DNA of 44,117 nt, from assembly GCA_004293645.1 (NCBI GenBank), contig REAB01000057.1, forward strand, positions 54,677 through 98,793, read 5' to 3'. Below are positions 17,901 to 27,532 of the stretch, in pieces (positions within the stretch are counted from its first letter, which is position 1; every line of letters begins with the position of its first letter). Both the position numbers and the translations under genes were made by a program. The notes beneath the pieces are model-generated. The model was given only the letters and a program-made list of their open reading frames with translations. It was not told where the DNA came from and did no database searches. The DNA is from Cytophagia bacterium (GTDB lineage Bacteria > Bacteroidota > Bacteroidia > Cytophagales > Spirosomataceae).

Positions 17901-18111
17901 TTTTAATTTACCCAACAACTGGTTTGGTCGTACGCCTTTTAAAGGCGTGGTGCTGTCGGTGGTGGGCCGTAACTTGTTGTTGCTGTACAGCCAAGTGCCA
18001 CACATTGACCCCGAAACCAGCTTCTACGGCGATGGCAATGTGCAAGGTTTTGAAAACGGGAACTTGCCCTCAGCCCGAAGCATTGGTTTTAATTTAAACT
18101 TCGGATTGTAA
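14918..18111 (+). pseudogene. SusC/RagA TonB-linked outer-membrane receptor, disrupted near the 3' end
   Basis: The first frame (14918-17791, 957 residues) has a signal peptide ending LRAQ, a carboxypeptidase-like domain (ISGTILSAFDKAPLPGASV), a TonB-box-like VLNEVVVTALG, a SusC plug (LFVVDGIPID, AALYGSRAANGVILITTKSG) and most of the barrel. It runs to DYYHNFWH and then gives Pro-Ser-stop. Homology resumes about 90 bp later in another frame with YVKLREARLSFNLPNNW (from about 17872) and continues to the normal SusC C-terminus IGFNLNFGL at 18111. A short stretch of receptor (I estimate some 14 residues) has been replaced by 89 bp of unrelated AT-rich DNA. The barrel cannot close without the last strands, so the receptor is probably inactive. 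The intact SusD-like gene follows 71 bp later. Confidence 0.88.
17783..17871. mobile_element. Unidentified insertion remnant in susC
   Basis: 89 bp of AT-rich sequence that is not receptor coding and contains stops in the susC frame. The junction GGCATCCTTCA (17778-17788) recurs at 44023-44033, where the other SusC gene breaks off. The segment also contains TTGACA (17806-17811) and resembles the untranslated end of an insertion sequence, but it has no transposase and no matching far end here. Its length is not a multiple of three. Confidence 0.45.
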
Positions 18112-18182
18112 AGTAAAAGTGCTCGGTAAATTACAAATTTTTAAACCACACGGGTGCCCTTCCCGTTATTCACTCTTAAATT

Positions 18183-19631
18183 ATGAAAAGATATAAATTT
18201 CTCAAAATCAGTTTATTAGCTACCTCAATATTGCTAACGACGGCCTGCGAAAACGACTTCGACAAAATCAACGCCAATCCCAACGACCCCGTTTCGTTGC
18301 CCGTAGAGCTGCTCCTGCCGCACGGCATTAAGTTGGCCGTCAATACAATTTGGGGCGGCTCGCTCGGCCAAGACGTGGGTAATTGCTGGGCACAATATTG
18401 GGCCAGAATTCAATATACGGAGATTGACCAGTACAATTTTACAACCGACGTGCAGGACAACCCGTGGCGCGACTTGTACATCGAAGCCAACGCCGATTTT
18501 CAGAAAGTAGTTGAGTTGGGTATTATGGCCAAAAACGAGAACTACCAAGCCATTGGTCTCATCATGCGTTCGTACGTATTTGCCCAGCTCACCGATATTT
18601 ATGGCGATATTCCGTACAAAGAAGCATTATTGGGAACAAAAGGGACGCTGTACCCCAAATACGATACCCAAAAAGACGTGTACGCGGGTTTGGTAAAAGA
18701 CCTCCAAATGGCCAGCGACCTCATCAACACCAAAGCCGTAGCCAAAGATGCCGATATTCTTTTCGCGGGCGACATGAGCAAGTGGAAAAAATTTGCCAAC
18801 TCTCTCAGTTTGAGGCTACTTAACCGAATGCTCACTAAAGCCGACGCGGCCATGAACGTAAAAATTGAAATGGAGCGCATTCTTGGCAACCCCGCCAAGT
18901 ATCCAGTCATGGTTTCCAACGCCGACAATATTCAGTTGGTCTATCTTGGCGACCGCCCCAACAACAACCCCGTTCACGAAAACCGTCTTACCCGCGACGA
19001 TCACCGCATCAGCAAAACCATGACCGACAAATTAACCATGCTCAAAGACCCCCGCATGGACGTATTTGCCAAAAAAGCCGACCAGGGCGGCACGGTGGTG
19101 GGCGTATCAAATGGGCTGGGAAACACCGAGGCTGGCAATTTGGGCTTGGCCAAAACTTCTAAAGTTGGCGATTATTTTGTGCAATCAAAAGCTCCCGCCG
19201 TGTTGATGACTTTTGCCGAATTGAACTTTATAAAAGCCGAGGCCGCCTTGCGCGGCATTGCGGCGGCGGGTGCGGCGGCCAAATCTTATGAAGAGGGCAT
19301 CAAAGCCAATATGAGCCAATACGGGCTCACTGCTTCGGTAGATTACCTCAAAACCAATGCTTTGACCACCGATGCAACCGCTTTAACCCAAGTGTTAGAA
19401 CAAAAATGGATAGCCTGTTTTGGGCAAGGCATTGAAGGTTGGACCGAGCAGCGCCGCACGGGCATTCCTGCCATGAAAGCTCCCGCCACCAACTATAACA
19501 ACGGCATGATTCCAACGCGATTGCCGTTTCCATCGAGCGAAGAAAACTTGAATACTGATAATTTTAAAGCCGCGCTCACCCAAATGGGCGGAGCCAATAC
19601 CATGCAACTAAAACTCTGGTGGGCAAAATAA
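18183..19631 (+). CDS. SusD/RagB-like nutrient-binding outer-membrane lipoprotein
   Basis: A 482-residue lipoprotein. The signal peptide ends in the lipobox LTTAC with Cys22, followed by the SusD-typical ENDFDKINANPNDPVS. The TPR-like helical body includes FAQLTDIYGDIPYKEAL and FAELNFIKAEAALRG, and the C-terminal region has PTRLPFPSSEENLN. These features fit the SusD-like_2 subfamily. SusD proteins cap a SusC barrel on the cell surface and bind a glycan or peptide before import. Its SusC partner immediately upstream is broken, so this lipoprotein may be orphaned. No glycoside hydrolase or protease is linked, so the substrate cannot be guessed. The terminator at 19831-19886 closes the unit. 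Confidence 0.92.
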   Translation: MKRYKFLKISLLATSILLTTACENDFDKINANPNDPVSLPVELLLPHGIKLAVNTIWGGSLGQDVGNCWAQYWARIQYTEIDQYNFTTDVQDNPWRDLYIEANADFQKVVELGIMAKNENYQAIGLIMRSYVFAQLTDIYGDIPYKEALLGTKGTLYPKYDTQKDVYAGLVKDLQMASDLINTKAVAKDADILFAGDMSKWKKFANSLSLRLLNRMLTKADAAMNVKIEMERILGNPAKYPVMVSNADNIQLVYLGDRPNNNPVHENRLTRDDHRISKTMTDKLTMLKDPRMDVFAKKADQGGTVVGVSNGLGNTEAGNLGLAKTSKVGDYFVQSKAPAVLMTFAELNFIKAEAALRGIAAAGAAAKSYEEGIKANMSQYGLTASVDYLKTNALTTDATALTQVLEQKWIACFGQGIEGWTEQRRTGIPAMKAPATNYNNGMIPTRLPFPSSEENLNTDNFKAALTQMGGANTMQLKLWWAK

Positions 19632-19782
19632 CGCACTTGAATTTTGGTTTGAATTATTGGTTACAAGTAGTTGGGCAGAAATAGGCGGTTGGCCGCTGCG
19701 ATTATATTATTTTTGATTTGTAATAAAGGGTAATTTGGTAGTAATAAATTGATAAACAGACAATTAAAAAAAATTACTATAA

Positions 19783-19830
19783 TTACAAACAATTACAAGT
19801 AAGTACTTACAAACAATTACTCGTAAGTAC
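19783..19830. repeat. Two tandem 24-bp repeats
   Basis: TTACAAACAATTAC-NN-GTAAGTAC occurs at 19783-19806 and 19807-19830, the copies differing only at the two N positions. A palindrome GTAAGTACTTAC spans their junction. They sit just before the susD/secA terminator. Confidence 0.75.
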
Positions 19831-19886
19831 TTAGCACAAAAAGTAAAGCCGCAAGAGATTTCTTGCGGCTTTACTTTTTGTGCTAA
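19831..19886. terminator. Bidirectional terminator between susD and secA
   Basis: A perfect 26-bp stem with a GATT loop: the left arm 19831-19856 begins TTAGCACAAAAAG and the right arm 19861-19886 ends CTTTTTGTGCTAA. The GC-rich core GCCGCAAGA/TCTTGCGGC sits inside A/T tracts, so it works in both directions for the convergent genes. Confidence 0.9.
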
Positions 19887-19900
19887 AAAACAGAACTTTG

Positions 19901-22900
19901 TTATTCAACAACCACACATTGGCCGCTGGCTACGTCGTTTTCTACTTTTTTGTATTTTACGTCTTTCACCACGTGTCCGTCGCGGTATTGCACCGTTACT
20001 TTTTGGTTACGGTCGGCTATTTTGACGGCCTTTACGGGGGCTTGCCGCTCGGCGGTGGCCATTTGGCGGGCGTAGCCGTTTGGCCCTGCTTGGGCGGTGT
20101 CTTGGTCGTCGTCGGCGCGGTTGGTTTGGAGTTTGGGCTGCGGCTGTGGGCGGCGTGCGGGCTGTTGCACCACTTGCGGCGCGGCTTCTTCTTGGGGTAT
20201 GTGCGCCTTCATCAAAAACCCAATGGTGTCAAAATTGACCTTGCTCATAAAGCGTTTGAACAACTCCACGGCTTCAAATTTGTAAACCAATAGGGGGTCT
20301 TTTTGCTCATAGGCCGCATTTTGAACCGATTGTTTGAGGTCGTCCATGTCGCGGAGGTGTTCTTTCCATTCTTGGTCAATGAGCGACAGTGCCACAAATT
20401 TCTCCATTTCGCGGGTCAGTTCTCGGCCTTCGGTTTCAACGGCTTTTTTGAGATTTACACCCACTTGGGTCATGCGGAGGCCATCGCTAAATGGCACTAT
20501 CACATCTTGAATTTGCGTGCCACGCTCGGCCTGAATAGACTTCAAGATGGGGCTGGTTTGCTCCGAGAGTTGTTTGTTTTTGGCTATGTAATGCTGCTCG
20601 GCTGCGTCATAAAGGCGTTTGATTCGTTGCTCGCTTTTCATTCGGTTGTAGTCGTCGCCGTTGAAGGGCGGCTCCATGCCAAACGTTTTGATGGCTTCGA
20701 GTTCCAATTCTTCGTAGCTACCTTCCGTGTTGTTTGTCAAGTCGGTACAAACGTCATACATGGTGTCGGCAATGTCAATGGCGAGGCGGTCGCCGAAGAG
20801 CGCGTTTTTGCGGCGTTTGTAGATGGTTTCGCGTTGAATGTTCATCACGTCGTCGTATTCGAGCAGGCGTTTGCGGGTACCAAAGTTGTTTTCTTCTACT
20901 TTGGTTTGGGCGCGTTCAATAGATTTGGTAACCATCGAGTGCTGAATCACCTCGCCTTCTTCCAAGCCCATTTTGTCCATTACTTTGGCAATGCGGTCGG
21001 AGCCAAACATGCGCATCAGGCCGTCTTCCAACGACACAAAAAACTGCGACGTGCCTGGGTCGCCTTGACGACCTGCGCGTCCGCGTAGCTGCCTGTCCAC
21101 GCGGCGGCTTTCGTGGCGTTCGGTACCAATAATGGCGAGTCCGCCCGCGCGTTTAGAATCGGGCGTTAGTTTAATGTCCGTACCGCGCCCCGCCATGTTG
21201 GTAGCAATTGTTACGGCGCCAGGCTTACCCGCATCGGCCACAATTTCGGCCTCGCGTTGGTGCTGCTTGGCGTTCAACACTTGGTGCGGTACTTTGCGCA
21301 ACGTGAGCATACGGCTCAACAATTCGGAGTTTTCGACCGAGGTTGTACCCACCAACACGGGGCGGCCTTCGCCCACCAACGTGCCAATTGCGTCCACCAC
21401 GGCGTTGTATTTTTCGCGCACCGACTTATACACCATGTCTTCTTCGTCTTTGCGGGTTACGGCTACATTAGTCGGAATCCTAACCACGTCGAGTTTATAA
21501 ATTTGCCAAAATTCGCCCGCTTCGGTTTCGGCAGTACCCGTCATGCCGCACAGTTTGTGGTACATTCGGAAGTAGTTTTGGAGCGTAACGGTGGCGTAGG
21601 TTTGGGTAGCATCTTCTACTTTTACGTTTTCTTTGGCTTCTACGGCTTGGTGTAGCCCGTCCGACCAGCGGCGACCTTCCATGATGCGCCCCGTTTGTTC
21701 ATCTACAATTTTTACTTTGTTGTCCATAATGACGTACTCCACGTCGCGTTCAAATAACGTGTAAGCCTTCAACAACTGCTGCACGGTGTGTACGCGCTGG
21801 GTTTTGACGGAATAATCGCGGATAACCTCTTCTTTTTTGAGGAGTTTTTGTTGGTCGGTTAGGCTCGTGTTTTTTTCAATGGCGTTGAGGTCAATGGCCA
21901 GGTCGGGCAAGATAAAAAACTGTGGTTCTTCGCCTTCGCCCGTGATGTAGTCTAAGCCTTTTTCGGTTAGGTCCACGCTGTTGTTTTTTTCTTCAATCAC
22001 AAAATACAGCGGCGCGTCGGCTTCGGGCATCAATTTTTGGTTTTCGGCCAAGTATATCTTTTCCGTTTCGTTCATGATGGTTTTCATGCCCGTTTCGCTC
22101 AAAAACTTAATGAGTGGCTTGTATTTGGGCAAACCACGGTGCGCCCTAAACAGCGAAACGCCCCCTTCTTTGGTGTCGCCAGCGGCAATTTTGCGTTTGG
22201 CATCGTTGAGCAAGTCAGTTACCAAACGTTTTTGGACTTCTACGATACGCGCCACCCGTGGTTTGAGTTCGGCAAAATCTTGCTCATCGCCACGCGGAAT
22301 GGGGCCACTGATAATGAGCGGCGTACGGGCATCGTCAATCAAAACCGAATCTACCTCATCCACCATTGCAAAGTGGTGCTTGCGCTGCACGAGTTCCTCG
22401 GGCGTGTGGGCCATGTTGTCGCGCAGGTAATCAAAGCCAAACTCGTTGTTGGTGCCGTAGGTAATATCGGCCAAGTACGCCTGCCGACGGGCCTGGGTAT
22501 TGGGCTGGTGGCGGTCTATGCAGTCTATTTGAAGGCCATGAAACTCAAATAGCGGCGCGTTCCATTCGGAGTCGCGCTTGGCCAGATAGTCGTTTACAGT
22601 TACAATGTGTACGCCTTGGCCTGCCAGCGCGTTCAGAAAAGCGGGTAGCGTAGCCACCAGCGTTTTGCCCTCGCCCGTGGCCATTTCAGAGATTTTGCCC
22701 ATGTGCAGCACCGCGCCGCCAATGAGCTGCACGTCGTAATGCACCATGTTCCACTTAATGGGGTGGCCAGCTACGTTCCAAGTGCTGCTCCAGGTGGCAG
22801 TGTCGCCGCTGATGGTGATGTGCGGCTTGGTAACGGCCATTTGGCGGTCGGTGTCAGAGGCCGTTACTTGCAGCGATTCGTTTTGGGTAAAGCGGCGGGC

Positions 22901-23266
22901 GGTTTCTTTTACAATGGCAAAAGCAGCGGGCAGAATATCCAACAGCACTTTTTCCAGTTCTTTGTCGCGTTCCAGGCCCAGTTTGTCAATTTCTTTAAAA
23001 ATCTCTTCTTTGGCATCTACGTCCATGTCGGGATTGGCTTCTATGCTTTGGCGCAGCGCCCCTACTTTATTGTCAATGCTGCTCAATTGCCCCGCTATAT
23101 AGACTTTGAGTTCGGCAGTTTTGCCGCGTAGTTCGTCGTTTGAGCTATTTTTGAGTTTGGCAAATTCGGCATTTATTTTGCCTACGTACGGTATTAGCTC
23201 TTTCAAATCGCGCTCCGACTTGGTGCCAAACAGCCCTGTTATACTTTTTGTGAGAAACTTTATCAT
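19901..23266 (-). CDS. secA: Preprotein translocase ATPase SecA
   Basis: A 1121-residue motor that drives unfolded proteins through SecYEG. The first nucleotide-binding domain has Walker A MATGEGKT at 195-202 and the DEVD box in [24 protein letters not shown]. The preprotein cross-linking domain follows, with [19 protein letters not shown]. The second ATPase domain contains [12 protein letters not shown] and [10 protein letters not shown], and then the helical scaffold/wing region. It is longer than the 901-residue E. coli protein, partly through an N-terminal insertion (about 60-175) and a low-complexity tail with [12 protein letters not shown]. The C-terminus ends GQCVVVE and lacks the Cys-rich zinc finger that binds SecB in Proteobacteria. 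Confidence 0.97.
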   Translation of the reverse strand: MIKFLTKSITGLFGTKSERDLKELIPYVGKINAEFAKLKNSSNDELRGKTAELKVYIAGQLSSIDNKVGALRQSIEANPDMDVDAKEEIFKEIDKLGLERDKELEKVLLDILPAAFAIVKETARRFTQNESLQVTASDTDRQMAVTKPHITISGDTATWSSTWNVAGHPIKWNMVHYDVQLIGGAVLHMGKISEMATGEGKTLVATLPAFLNALAGQGVHIVTVNDYLAKRDSEWNAPLFEFHGLQIDCIDRHQPNTQARRQAYLADITYGTNNEFGFDYLRDNMAHTPEELVQRKHHFAMVDEVDSVLIDDARTPLIISGPIPRGDEQDFAELKPRVARIVEVQKRLVTDLLNDAKRKIAAGDTKEGGVSLFRAHRGLPKYKPLIKFLSETGMKTIMNETEKIYLAENQKLMPEADAPLYFVIEEKNNSVDLTEKGLDYITGEGEEPQFFILPDLAIDLNAIEKNTSLTDQQKLLKKEEVIRDYSVKTQRVHTVQQLLKAYTLFERDVEYVIMDNKVKIVDEQTGRIMEGRRWSDGLHQAVEAKENVKVEDATQTYATVTLQNYFRMYHKLCGMTGTAETEAGEFWQIYKLDVVRIPTNVAVTRKDEEDMVYKSVREKYNAVVDAIGTLVGEGRPVLVGTTSVENSELLSRMLTLRKVPHQVLNAKQHQREAEIVADAGKPGAVTIATNMAGRGTDIKLTPDSKRAGGLAIIGTERHESRRVDRQLRGRAGRQGDPGTSQFFVSLEDGLMRMFGSDRIAKVMDKMGLEEGEVIQHSMVTKSIERAQTKVEENNFGTRKRLLEYDDVMNIQRETIYKRRKNALFGDRLAIDIADTMYDVCTDLTNNTEGSYEELELEAIKTFGMEPPFNGDDYNRMKSEQRIKRLYDAAEQHYIAKNKQLSEQTSPILKSIQAERGTQIQDVIVPFSDGLRMTQVGVNLKKAVETEGRELTREMEKFVALSLIDQEWKEHLRDMDDLKQSVQNAAYEQKDPLLVYKFEAVELFKRFMSKVNFDTIGFLMKAHIPQEEAAPQVVQQPARRPQPQPKLQTNRADDDQDTAQAGPNGYARQMATAERQAPVKAVKIADRNQKVTVQYRDGHVVKDVKYKKVENDVASGQCVVVE

Positions 23267-23582
23267 TAGAATTTTTTTTCTTTCGTTTTTAAAATTTTTT
23301 CAAGGTCTATTGGCAATTTTTGTGCCTCACACAAACCGCGCAAAAACATAGAGAATTTGAATCTGCGAAATCTGTGTTTTCTGTGAGCAACAAAATTACG
23401 CTAACTTAGCACTTTACGTTTTGTTTAGAATATTTTATTTCCGAGCTACAAAGTTAGCCTTTTAACCTATTTTATTAACAAAAATCGGACAAGAATAGTA
23501 TGTTCGGACAAAATGGCAGAAAACAATAGAAAAACAACGAAACAAATAATGCTTAATTTTGTGGCTTCAAACAATTAATATC
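23267..23582. other. Divergent secA/DUF3127 intergenic region
   Basis: It contains poly-T stretches beside the secA start, a short dispersed-repeat-like phrase (AATCTGCGAAATCTGTG at 23361-23377), and the probable promoter of the plus-strand gene. No small ORF is convincing. Confidence 0.5.
23554..23561 (+). promoter_or_regulatory. -7 element upstream of the DUF3127 gene
   Basis: TAATTTTG is a perfect TAnnTTTG match 22 bp upstream of the ATG. No clear TTG at the -33 position. Confidence 0.4.
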
Positions 23583-23966
23583 ATGGACATAAAAGGAAAA
23601 GTAATTCAACTATTGCCCCTGCAAACGGGGCAGGGCAAAAACGGGGAGTGGCGTAAACAAGATTTTGTAATTGAAACCGACGCGCAATACCCAAAAAAGA
23701 TTTGCCTTTCGGCTTGGGGCGACAAAATAGACGAGCAAGCCCTGCAAGTAGGCAACGAAATAACGGTGTTTTTTGACCTCGAAAGCCGCGAGTACAACGG
23801 CAAGTGGTACACCGATGCCAAAGCCTGGAAAATTGAAAGCGGCGGCGGGCAGTCGGAGGCAGCACCGCAGCCAGCAAGGGCCGCATCGCAAGGCCCCAAA
23901 ACTGGTCCGCCACCTTTGATGACCATCTCAGAAGATTTGGCGGGCGACGACAATTTGCCGTTTTAG
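23583..23966 (+). CDS. DUF3127 family OB-fold, SSB-like protein
   Basis: A 127-residue protein; the start is taken at MDIKGKVIQLLP (23583) because the frame's earlier residues are non-family leader. The first 85 residues match the DUF3127 domain, a small OB-fold-like family of Bacteroidota: KNGEWRKQDFVIET, NEITVFFDLESREYNGKWYTDAKAW. A proline/alanine-rich disordered linker follows, and the last six residues are DDNLPF. That ending closely mimics the acidic C-terminal tip of single-stranded DNA-binding protein (DDDIPF) that recruits repair and replication partners. The gene stands alone, divergent from secA, with a repeat hairpin just after its stop. Role in DNA metabolism is inference from the fold and tail. 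Confidence 0.85.
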   Translation: MDIKGKVIQLLPLQTGQGKNGEWRKQDFVIETDAQYPKKICLSAWGDKIDEQALQVGNEITVFFDLESREYNGKWYTDAKAWKIESGGGQSEAAPQPARAASQGPKTGPPPLMTISEDLAGDDNLPF

Positions 23967-23970
23967 TTCT

Positions 23971-24008
23971 GATTTGTAGCAACGCCAGGCTTGGCGTTGC
24001 TACAAATC
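23971..24008. repeat. GTAGCAACGCCA palindrome at convergent gene ends
   Basis: A 17-bp perfect stem (23971-23987 with 23992-24008) and loop GGCT; the core arms are GTAGCAACGCCA and TGGCGTTGCTAC. The same core occurs at 41419-41446. It overlaps the last three codons and stop of the serine hydrolase and probably acts as a transcription stop for both genes, although no T-run follows. Confidence 0.8.
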
Positions 24009-25856
24009 CCAAAGTTGAATGCCAATCCAGCCGTTTGTGTACAAATACACTGATAAACAGGACATTAGCCCGTACGTAACGAGTAAGAAACCGCGTAGCC
24101 AAGCACTTTCATAACTACTGTATTGGCGATTGAGGCGGTAAAAACCCACCAACGTAAACACGGCAAACAACGCCGTTGTTGCAAAAATACTGACTGTATA
24201 GCTGTTTATGGTGGCTGTTTTTGGTAAATTTTCTTCTAAGTTACCCAACAATATTAAACTGAATAACAACGACAACGTAGCCATGGCGGGCAGCAGCCGC
24301 ACCCAAGCGTCATTGCGCGTAATAGACCGTCGAACTGCGAAAATAAGCCCGATTGCGCCCACCACCAACGACCCAACCATGCACAAAACCGCCAAAATCA
24401 ACAGACTAATTTTGAGCCAAGTTATGCCCAGCGAGGCGGGTTCAAAATACTTGCCTTCTTGCACCAGTACGGTTGTTCCTTCGCTGTTTTTTACAAATGC
24501 ATAGGTGGCTACGTTGAAGTTTTTCTTCCGAAATGTGAGCGGGGCCGTTTGTACGAGGGTATCCGTTTCGCTGCCAAATATATTACTGATTGTCAAGGTG
24601 TTATTGGTCGATTTTATATTTTTTCCGTCTAATAACCGCTCCATAAATGCCAATAATTCGTTGCGTGGACTGCCCAGGGCGTAATAACCCAAAAATGGCT
24701 CAATGGCCTTGGTGTCCAAAGTCATACTAACAGGTGAAGGCACAGGAAGCTGTTGCGTCAAAAATTGCTGAATGAGTTCTTCTAATTTATCCACACCTTG
24801 GCCGCCGTTGTTAGAAAGCGCGTAGCCCACACCCAGCTCGCGGTTGTACCCAAAAGCCGAAATAAAGCCATCAATACCGCCGTTATGGCCCCGAAACAAC
24901 GCCTTGCCGCCGTGGCCTTTTGTTGTATTTGCCAAACCGTAGCCATTTTTAATACCCGCCTTGGCCGCCAGTGTACTATGCACTTTTTCCATTTCGTCGA
25001 GCGCCGACTCGGGCAATATTTTTTGGCCATTCACCTTAAAATTGTTTAAATAAAACTGCACGTATTTGGCCATGTCTTCGGCGCAGGCGTTCATGGTGCC
25101 AGCCGCACCCGCGTAGATGGGCAAAAGTGTAACGGGTTCATAATCTGAGCCTTTCCAGTTATAGCCTTGTGCATAAACACTTTTTTTGTCGGGCCTGAGG
25201 TTGAGATTTGAGTGCGTCATGCCGATGGGCTGTAACACGTTTTCGTACAAAAATTGCTCGTAGGGTTTGCCGCTTATTTTTTCGAGCAAATAGCCCGCCA
25301 CTGCGTAGCCTGGGTTGCTGTAAGCCATGCGTTCACCTGGTTTCCAGCGGCACACCAACGATTTTTTGAAGACCTTCGCCACGTCGAGGCCGCGTGGGTC
25401 GGTGGGTGTCAAATTATAAATCACGTTGAGGTGCATATCGTCAAAGCCAGCGGTGTGTTCGAGCAAATGCACCACCCGCACGGGGTATTTATTGTGCCAG
25501 TCATTTTGAATAGGCACTTCCGAAATAATGCTTTTGAGTTCGTTGCCCAGCTGAATTTTGTTTTGTGCAATGAGTTTTAAAATACCCAAACTGGTAAAAG
25601 TTTTGGTAATCGAGCCAATTCTGAACAGCGTGGTGGGCGTAACGGCCTGTTTTTTTTGAACATCGGCATAGCCCAAACCACCCACAAACAGCACCGAGTC
25701 GCGGGTGGCGATGGTGAGCATTAAACCTGGCATACGCTCTTTTGCCATTATTTTTTGCAGCGAATCGGTGAGTTCGCCAATGGTCTGAACAGGTTTGTTT
25801 TTTTGAGCAAACCCCGAAAATGACAACAATAGCAAAAGAGAGAATAAGTTTTTCAT
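24000..25856 (-). CDS. Membrane-bound serine hydrolase (beta-lactamase/class C-like)
   Basis: A 618-residue protein from ATG 25856, which opens a good signal peptide (MKNLFSLLLLLSFSGFAQ); the frame runs further upstream without family features. The beta-lactamase-fold domain carries the active-site motif Ser82-Ile-Thr-Lys85 (SxxK) and Tyr179-Ser-Asn181 (YxN), plus the GHNGGIDGF region near the third motif. After a linker domain, four hydrophobic segments follow, beginning WLKISLLILAVLCMVGSLVVG, so the periplasmic enzyme is membrane-tethered. Such proteins are D-Ala-D-Ala peptidase, esterase or D-aminopeptidase-like enzymes; substrate unknown. The last codons lie inside a 17-bp palindromic repeat, so the final Trp-Asp-Leu may derive from the repeat. 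Confidence 0.88.
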   Translation of the reverse strand: MKNLFSLLLLLSFSGFAQKNKPVQTIGELTDSLQKIMAKERMPGLMLTIATRDSVLFVGGLGYADVQKKQAVTPTTLFRIGSITKTFTSLGILKLIAQNKIQLGNELKSIISEVPIQNDWHNKYPVRVVHLLEHTAGFDDMHLNVIYNLTPTDPRGLDVAKVFKKSLVCRWKPGERMAYSNPGYAVAGYLLEKISGKPYEQFLYENVLQPIGMTHSNLNLRPDKKSVYAQGYNWKGSDYEPVTLLPIYAGAAGTMNACAEDMAKYVQFYLNNFKVNGQKILPESALDEMEKVHSTLAAKAGIKNGYGLANTTKGHGGKALFRGHNGGIDGFISAFGYNRELGVGYALSNNGGQGVDKLEELIQQFLTQQLPVPSPVSMTLDTKAIEPFLGYYALGSPRNELLAFMERLLDGKNIKSTNNTLTISNIFGSETDTLVQTAPLTFRKKNFNVATYAFVKNSEGTTVLVQEGKYFEPASLGITWLKISLLILAVLCMVGSLVVGAIGLIFAVRRSITRNDAWVRLLPAMATLSLLFSLILLGNLEENLPKTATINSYTVSIFATTALFAVFTLVGFYRLNRQYSSYESAWLRGFLLVTYGLMSCLSVYLYTNGWIGIQLWDL

Positions 25857-25902
25857 GGGGAAAGCCGTGATTGGGGGGCAATTTAGAAAAAACAAAGCAA
25901 AA

Positions 25903-25934
25903 AAATATCGCCCTGCAAGCACAGGGCGATATTT
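25903..25934 (-). terminator. Terminator of the isocitrate dehydrogenase gene
   Basis: A 13-bp stem (AAATATCGCCCTG / CAGGGCGATATTT) with a 6-nt loop; read on the minus strand it ends in a T-run. It separates icd from the serine hydrolase. Confidence 0.8.
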
Positions 25935-25957
25935 GAGCGCATTCTATAAAAAACAAA

Positions 25958-27403
25958 TTATTGACCTTGACCCGCCGAGAACATGGCCTCGCCGTTCATG
26001 GTTACTAAGTTTTCGGTCTTGATGATGTCAAACCCAGCCTGGTGAATGGCAGTTAAGAGTTGGATAACGTCAGAATAGCTGGAAGGTTGGTACGTTTCTG
26101 ATTTATAGCGCAGCCGCCAATGGTCGGTGCAAAAGGTTTCGGGAAAGCCGTTTGGCCATACCTTTACGCCTCGGTTGGTTATCATGCTTAGTTCCATGTT
26201 GCCTGCTTTGAAATTTTTTACGAGTTCGCCCAGCTTGTTGGCATCGCGGTCGGCGTAGTGCAAAAACACATCTACCCCCACGAGTTCTTTTTTGGCGGGG
26301 ACAGTGGGCGTTACTTTAATGTTGAAAGTGGCACTTTTGGCCTGGCTGTAGTCGGCGGCGGGCAAAGAAGCGGGTTTTTGGCCCAAACGGGCAATAACGG
26401 CATCGGCAAACTCGCGCGTTCCTACTTTTTCGACGCTCGTTCCTTCTTTAAAAATATCGTAAGTATGCACGCCATCTTCGAGGGTTTTGAGCCATGCGTT
26501 GTGTACTTTTTCGGCTACGTCGGCTTGGCCAATGTGTACCAGCATTTGTACCGCGCCCAGCAAAAGCCCCGACGGATTGGCCAAGTTCTGGCCAGCACGG
26601 CGTGGTGCCGAACCATGAATAGCCTCAAACATGGCGCAGGTTTCGCCGATGTTGGCCGAACCAGCCAAGCCTACCGAACCCGTAATTTGGGCGGCCACGT
26701 CCGAGAGAATATCGCCGTACAGGTTGGGCATCACAATCACGTCAAATATTTCGGGGGTGTCGGCGAGTTTGGCCGCGCCGATGTCAATAATCCAGTGTTC
26801 TTGCTCAATATCAGGGTATTCCTTGCCCACTTCGTCAAACATCTTGTGAAACATACCATCGGTCATTTTCATGATGTTATCTTTGGTAAAGCAGGTTACT
26901 TTTTTGCGACCATACGCGCGGGCATACTCAAAAGCATAGCGCACAATCTTCTCGCTACCAGGCTTTGACATTATTTTTAAACACTGCACCACCTCGTCGG
27001 TTTGTTGGTGTTCAATGCCCGCGTAGAGGTCTTCCTCGTTTTCGCGCACTATCACCACGTCCATGATGGGATGCTTCGTTTTTACGTAGGGGTGGTACGA
27101 AATACAAGGGCGCACGTTGGCATACAAACCTAATACCTTGCGAGTAGTTACGTTCAAACTCTTGAAACCGCCGCCTTGTGGCGTAGTAATGGGTGCTTTC
27201 AAAAATACTTTGGTGCGCCGCAACGATTCCCAGGCTTCGGGGGCAATACCCGCCGAGTTGCCCCCCAAATATACTTTCTCGCCAATTTCAATGACTTCTG
27301 TTTCAATGGCAGCCCCCGCCGCTTGAATGATACGAAGCGTAGCGTCCATAATTTCGGGACCGATACCGTCGCCGTAAGCTACCGTAATAGGTTGTTTGGT
27401 CAT
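25958..27403 (-). CDS. icd: NADP-dependent isocitrate dehydrogenase
   Basis: A 481-residue TCA-cycle enzyme that oxidises isocitrate to 2-oxoglutarate. The start is ATG 27403 (MTKQPITVAYGDGIGPEIMD). The isocitrate-binding loop is Ser82 in GGFKSLNVTTRKVLGLYANVRP, followed by NEEDLYAGIEH and the metal/cofactor region with HGSAPRRAGQNLANPSG. It belongs to the group of about 480 residues with an extra C-terminal domain (VGVDVFLHYADRDANKLGELV...TDHWRLRY) rather than the 416-residue E. coli form. The upstream region has a TATATTTG -7 element (minus strand, 27432-27439), and a hairpin terminator follows the stop. Cytoplasmic, probably monocistronic. Confidence 0.94.
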   Translation of the reverse strand: MTKQPITVAYGDGIGPEIMDATLRIIQAAGAAIETEVIEIGEKVYLGGNSAGIAPEAWESLRRTKVFLKAPITTPQGGGFKSLNVTTRKVLGLYANVRPCISYHPYVKTKHPIMDVVIVRENEEDLYAGIEHQQTDEVVQCLKIMSKPGSEKIVRYAFEYARAYGRKKVTCFTKDNIMKMTDGMFHKMFDEVGKEYPDIEQEHWIIDIGAAKLADTPEIFDVIVMPNLYGDILSDVAAQITGSVGLAGSANIGETCAMFEAIHGSAPRRAGQNLANPSGLLLGAVQMLVHIGQADVAEKVHNAWLKTLEDGVHTYDIFKEGTSVEKVGTREFADAVIARLGQKPASLPAADYSQAKSATFNIKVTPTVPAKKELVGVDVFLHYADRDANKLGELVKNFKAGNMELSMITNRGVKVWPNGFPETFCTDHWRLRYKSETYQPSSYSDVIQLLTAIHQAGFDIIKTENLVTMNGEAMFSAGQGQ

Positions 27404-27431
27404 GTTATATAATGTTTTTTTGATTAACAGC

Positions 27432-27439
27432 GCAAATAT
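27432..27439 (-). promoter_or_regulatory. -7 element of the icd promoter
   Basis: On the minus strand this reads TATATTTG, a perfect TAnnTTTG. The -33 position has no clean TTG. Confidence 0.4.
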
Positions 27440-27482
27440 AAAAGTATTACACTTACCTTTTAGAAGTATTACTTTCAAAAAA

Positions 27483-27513
27483 TTGCAAAAAAGAATTTGG
27501 TAAGATATTTTTG
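27483..27513 (+). promoter_or_regulatory. Promoter of the cyclophilin gene
   Basis: TTG (27483-27485), 20-bp spacer, TATTTTTG (27506-27513): a full match to the Bacteroidota consensus, 19 bp upstream of the ATG, which implies a very short leader. Confidence 0.6.
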
Positions 27514-27532
27514 TCAACAAAAAATAAAAAGA

